Positions 5,034-5,423 of a stretch of 5,423 bases of DNA are shown here, piece by piece. Position numbers and translations under genes: made by a program. How positions within the stretch are numbered: the first letter of the stretch is position 1; the number at the start of each line of letters is the position of its first letter. The stretch lies in NCBI GenBank assembly GCA_035327525.1, contig DAOLDC010000028.1, forward strand, positions 1-5,423. The letters run 5' to 3'. The DNA is from JAKLEX01 sp035327525 (lineage in GTDB: Bacteria; Patescibacteriota; Minisyncoccia; Phycocordibacterales; JAACPR01). A model generated the notes under the pieces. It was not told where the DNA came from. It saw only the letters and a program-made list of their open reading frames with translations, and did not search any database.

Positions 5034-5252
5034 ATGAGTTCGAATATATGGTTCCATATTGTATTCTGGGTAATTATGATTGTATCGATTCTTGGACTGA
5101 TTTTTTGTCAAAAAAGAATTGATAGGTATTACCGAACAATTTATGAAAGAAGAAATAGAGCAACAATTGTTGCCTGTAACTTTATAAAAATTGTTTGCAT
5201 TATTGTATTAGGTGTATGTTTCATTATTGGATTGATACTTGGTGGTTTTTAG
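5034..5252 (+). CDS. Small two-helix membrane protein, unrecognised (72 aa)
   Basis: I do not recognise this protein. The ATG is preceded by a Shine-Dalgarno (GTGAGG, about 8 nt upstream), a near-consensus promoter upstream and a strong terminator after the stop. The 72 residues show a hydrophobic helix at about 5-25 (NIWFHIVFWVIMIVSILG), a strongly basic loop at 26-42 (QKRIDRYYRTIYERRNR), and a second helix at about 45-70 rich in Ile, Val and Cys, ending LILGGF. The positive-inside rule puts the loop in the cytoplasm, with both ends outside. Four cysteines (25, 48, 55, 62) lie in or next to the helices. The ERRN...TI stretch (38-45) resembles ERSN...TI of the upstream 56-residue protein. There is no signal-peptidase site, enzyme motif or known toxin signature that I can see. 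Holin-like, toxin-like or envelope small proteins are possible readings, all unproven. Confidence 0.75.
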   Translation: MSSNIWFHIVFWVIMIVSILGLIFCQKRIDRYYRTIYERRNRATIVACNFIKIVCIIVLGVCFIIGLILGGF

Positions 5253-5270
5253 AAACACTTTTATTTTTTC

Positions 5271-5299
5271 GCTCGCGCATCCAATCGCGAGCTTTTTTT
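5271..5299 (+). terminator. Rho-independent terminator of the 72-codon gene
   Basis: GCTCGCG (5271-5277) and CGCGAGC (5286-5292) form a perfect G/C-rich 7-bp stem with an 8-nt loop, followed at once by seven T. It begins 18 nt after the stop codon. This is a textbook intrinsic terminator. Confidence 0.92.
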
Positions 5300-5369
5300 A
5301 TTTCATGTAAATCCAATTACAAGAAGATGTGGGATTATTATTAATAAACTTTAGACAAAACAAAAACCA

Positions 5370-5423
5370 CACAAATACTTTTTGAGGTTCTCCGCAGTCT
5401 TTTTTGGTCAAGTGCAACTTGAC
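5370..5423 (+). repeat. Right arm of the imperfect inverted repeat and right copy of the terminal 20-mer
   Basis: Blocks CACAAATACTTTT (5370-5382), GGTTC (5386-5390), CTTTTTT (5399-5405) and GTCAAGT (5407-5413) match, in order, the reverse complement of 14-62. Bases 5404-5423 repeat bases 1-20 exactly. If the two window ends were joined over the 20-mer, the arms would face each other as a long imperfect hairpin with loop GCA and 32 paired positions in these blocks. The stretch 5300-5369 before it is A/T-rich and holds no gene or clear promoter that I can see. Confidence 0.7.

Noticed and set aside
1..5423. The window as a complete 5.4-kb circular plasmid or virus, because the ends overlap by 20 bases
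   Set aside because: It carries core chromosomal genes (EF-Tu and S10-operon proteins), has no replication gene or origin, and the overlap is a short palindrome likely to be repeated. A repeat-bounded contig explains this better.

Overview
The window looks like a piece of a low-GC bacterial genome, most likely from the Candidate Phyla Radiation (Patescibacteria, Parcubacteria-like). That placement is inference. It rests on the A/T-rich coding, the wording of the ribosomal proteins (for example the S10 stretch LPTEIKKYTVNRASF) and the compact tuf-rpsJ-rplC-rplD-rplW-rplB order. No 16S rRNA gene is present to confirm it. The standard code fits: TGA is not used as a sense codon in any of the well-conserved genes.

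From about 77 to 4415 the minus strand carries one housekeeping block. It reads from right to left: elongation factor Tu, then ribosomal proteins S10, L3, L4, L23 and L2. This is the junction of the classical str and S10 operons. A minus-strand sigma70-type promoter at 4576-4606 would start a leader of about 150 nt ahead of tuf. That leader can fold into two long A/U-rich stems. Within the block, gaps are 87 nt (tuf/rpsJ), 116 nt (rpsJ/rplC), then short (rplC/rplD/rplW/rplB). Both longer gaps hold inverted repeats. None of the six genes has a recognisable Shine-Dalgarno sequence.

From about 4609 to 5299 the plus strand carries two small, unrecognised genes of 56 and 72 codons. Each is a self-contained unit with its own sigma70-type promoter, purine-rich Shine-Dalgarno and Rho-independent terminator. 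Both products are predicted two-helix membrane hairpins with a strongly basic loop, and they share a short ER-x-N...TI pattern, so they may be distant paralogues. The promoter region shared with tuf contains inverted repeats built from GAACA/TGTTC half-sites, which look like operators.

The two extremities are the oddest part. The first and last 20 bases are identical and contain a 7-3-7 palindrome. The sequences flanking them inside the window are imperfect reverse complements of each other (about 50 bp). Either the window ends lie in two copies of a dispersed palindromic repeat where an assembly broke, or the ends are contiguous in the genome and form one long hairpin. No rpsS start is visible after rplB, where the S10 operon would normally continue.
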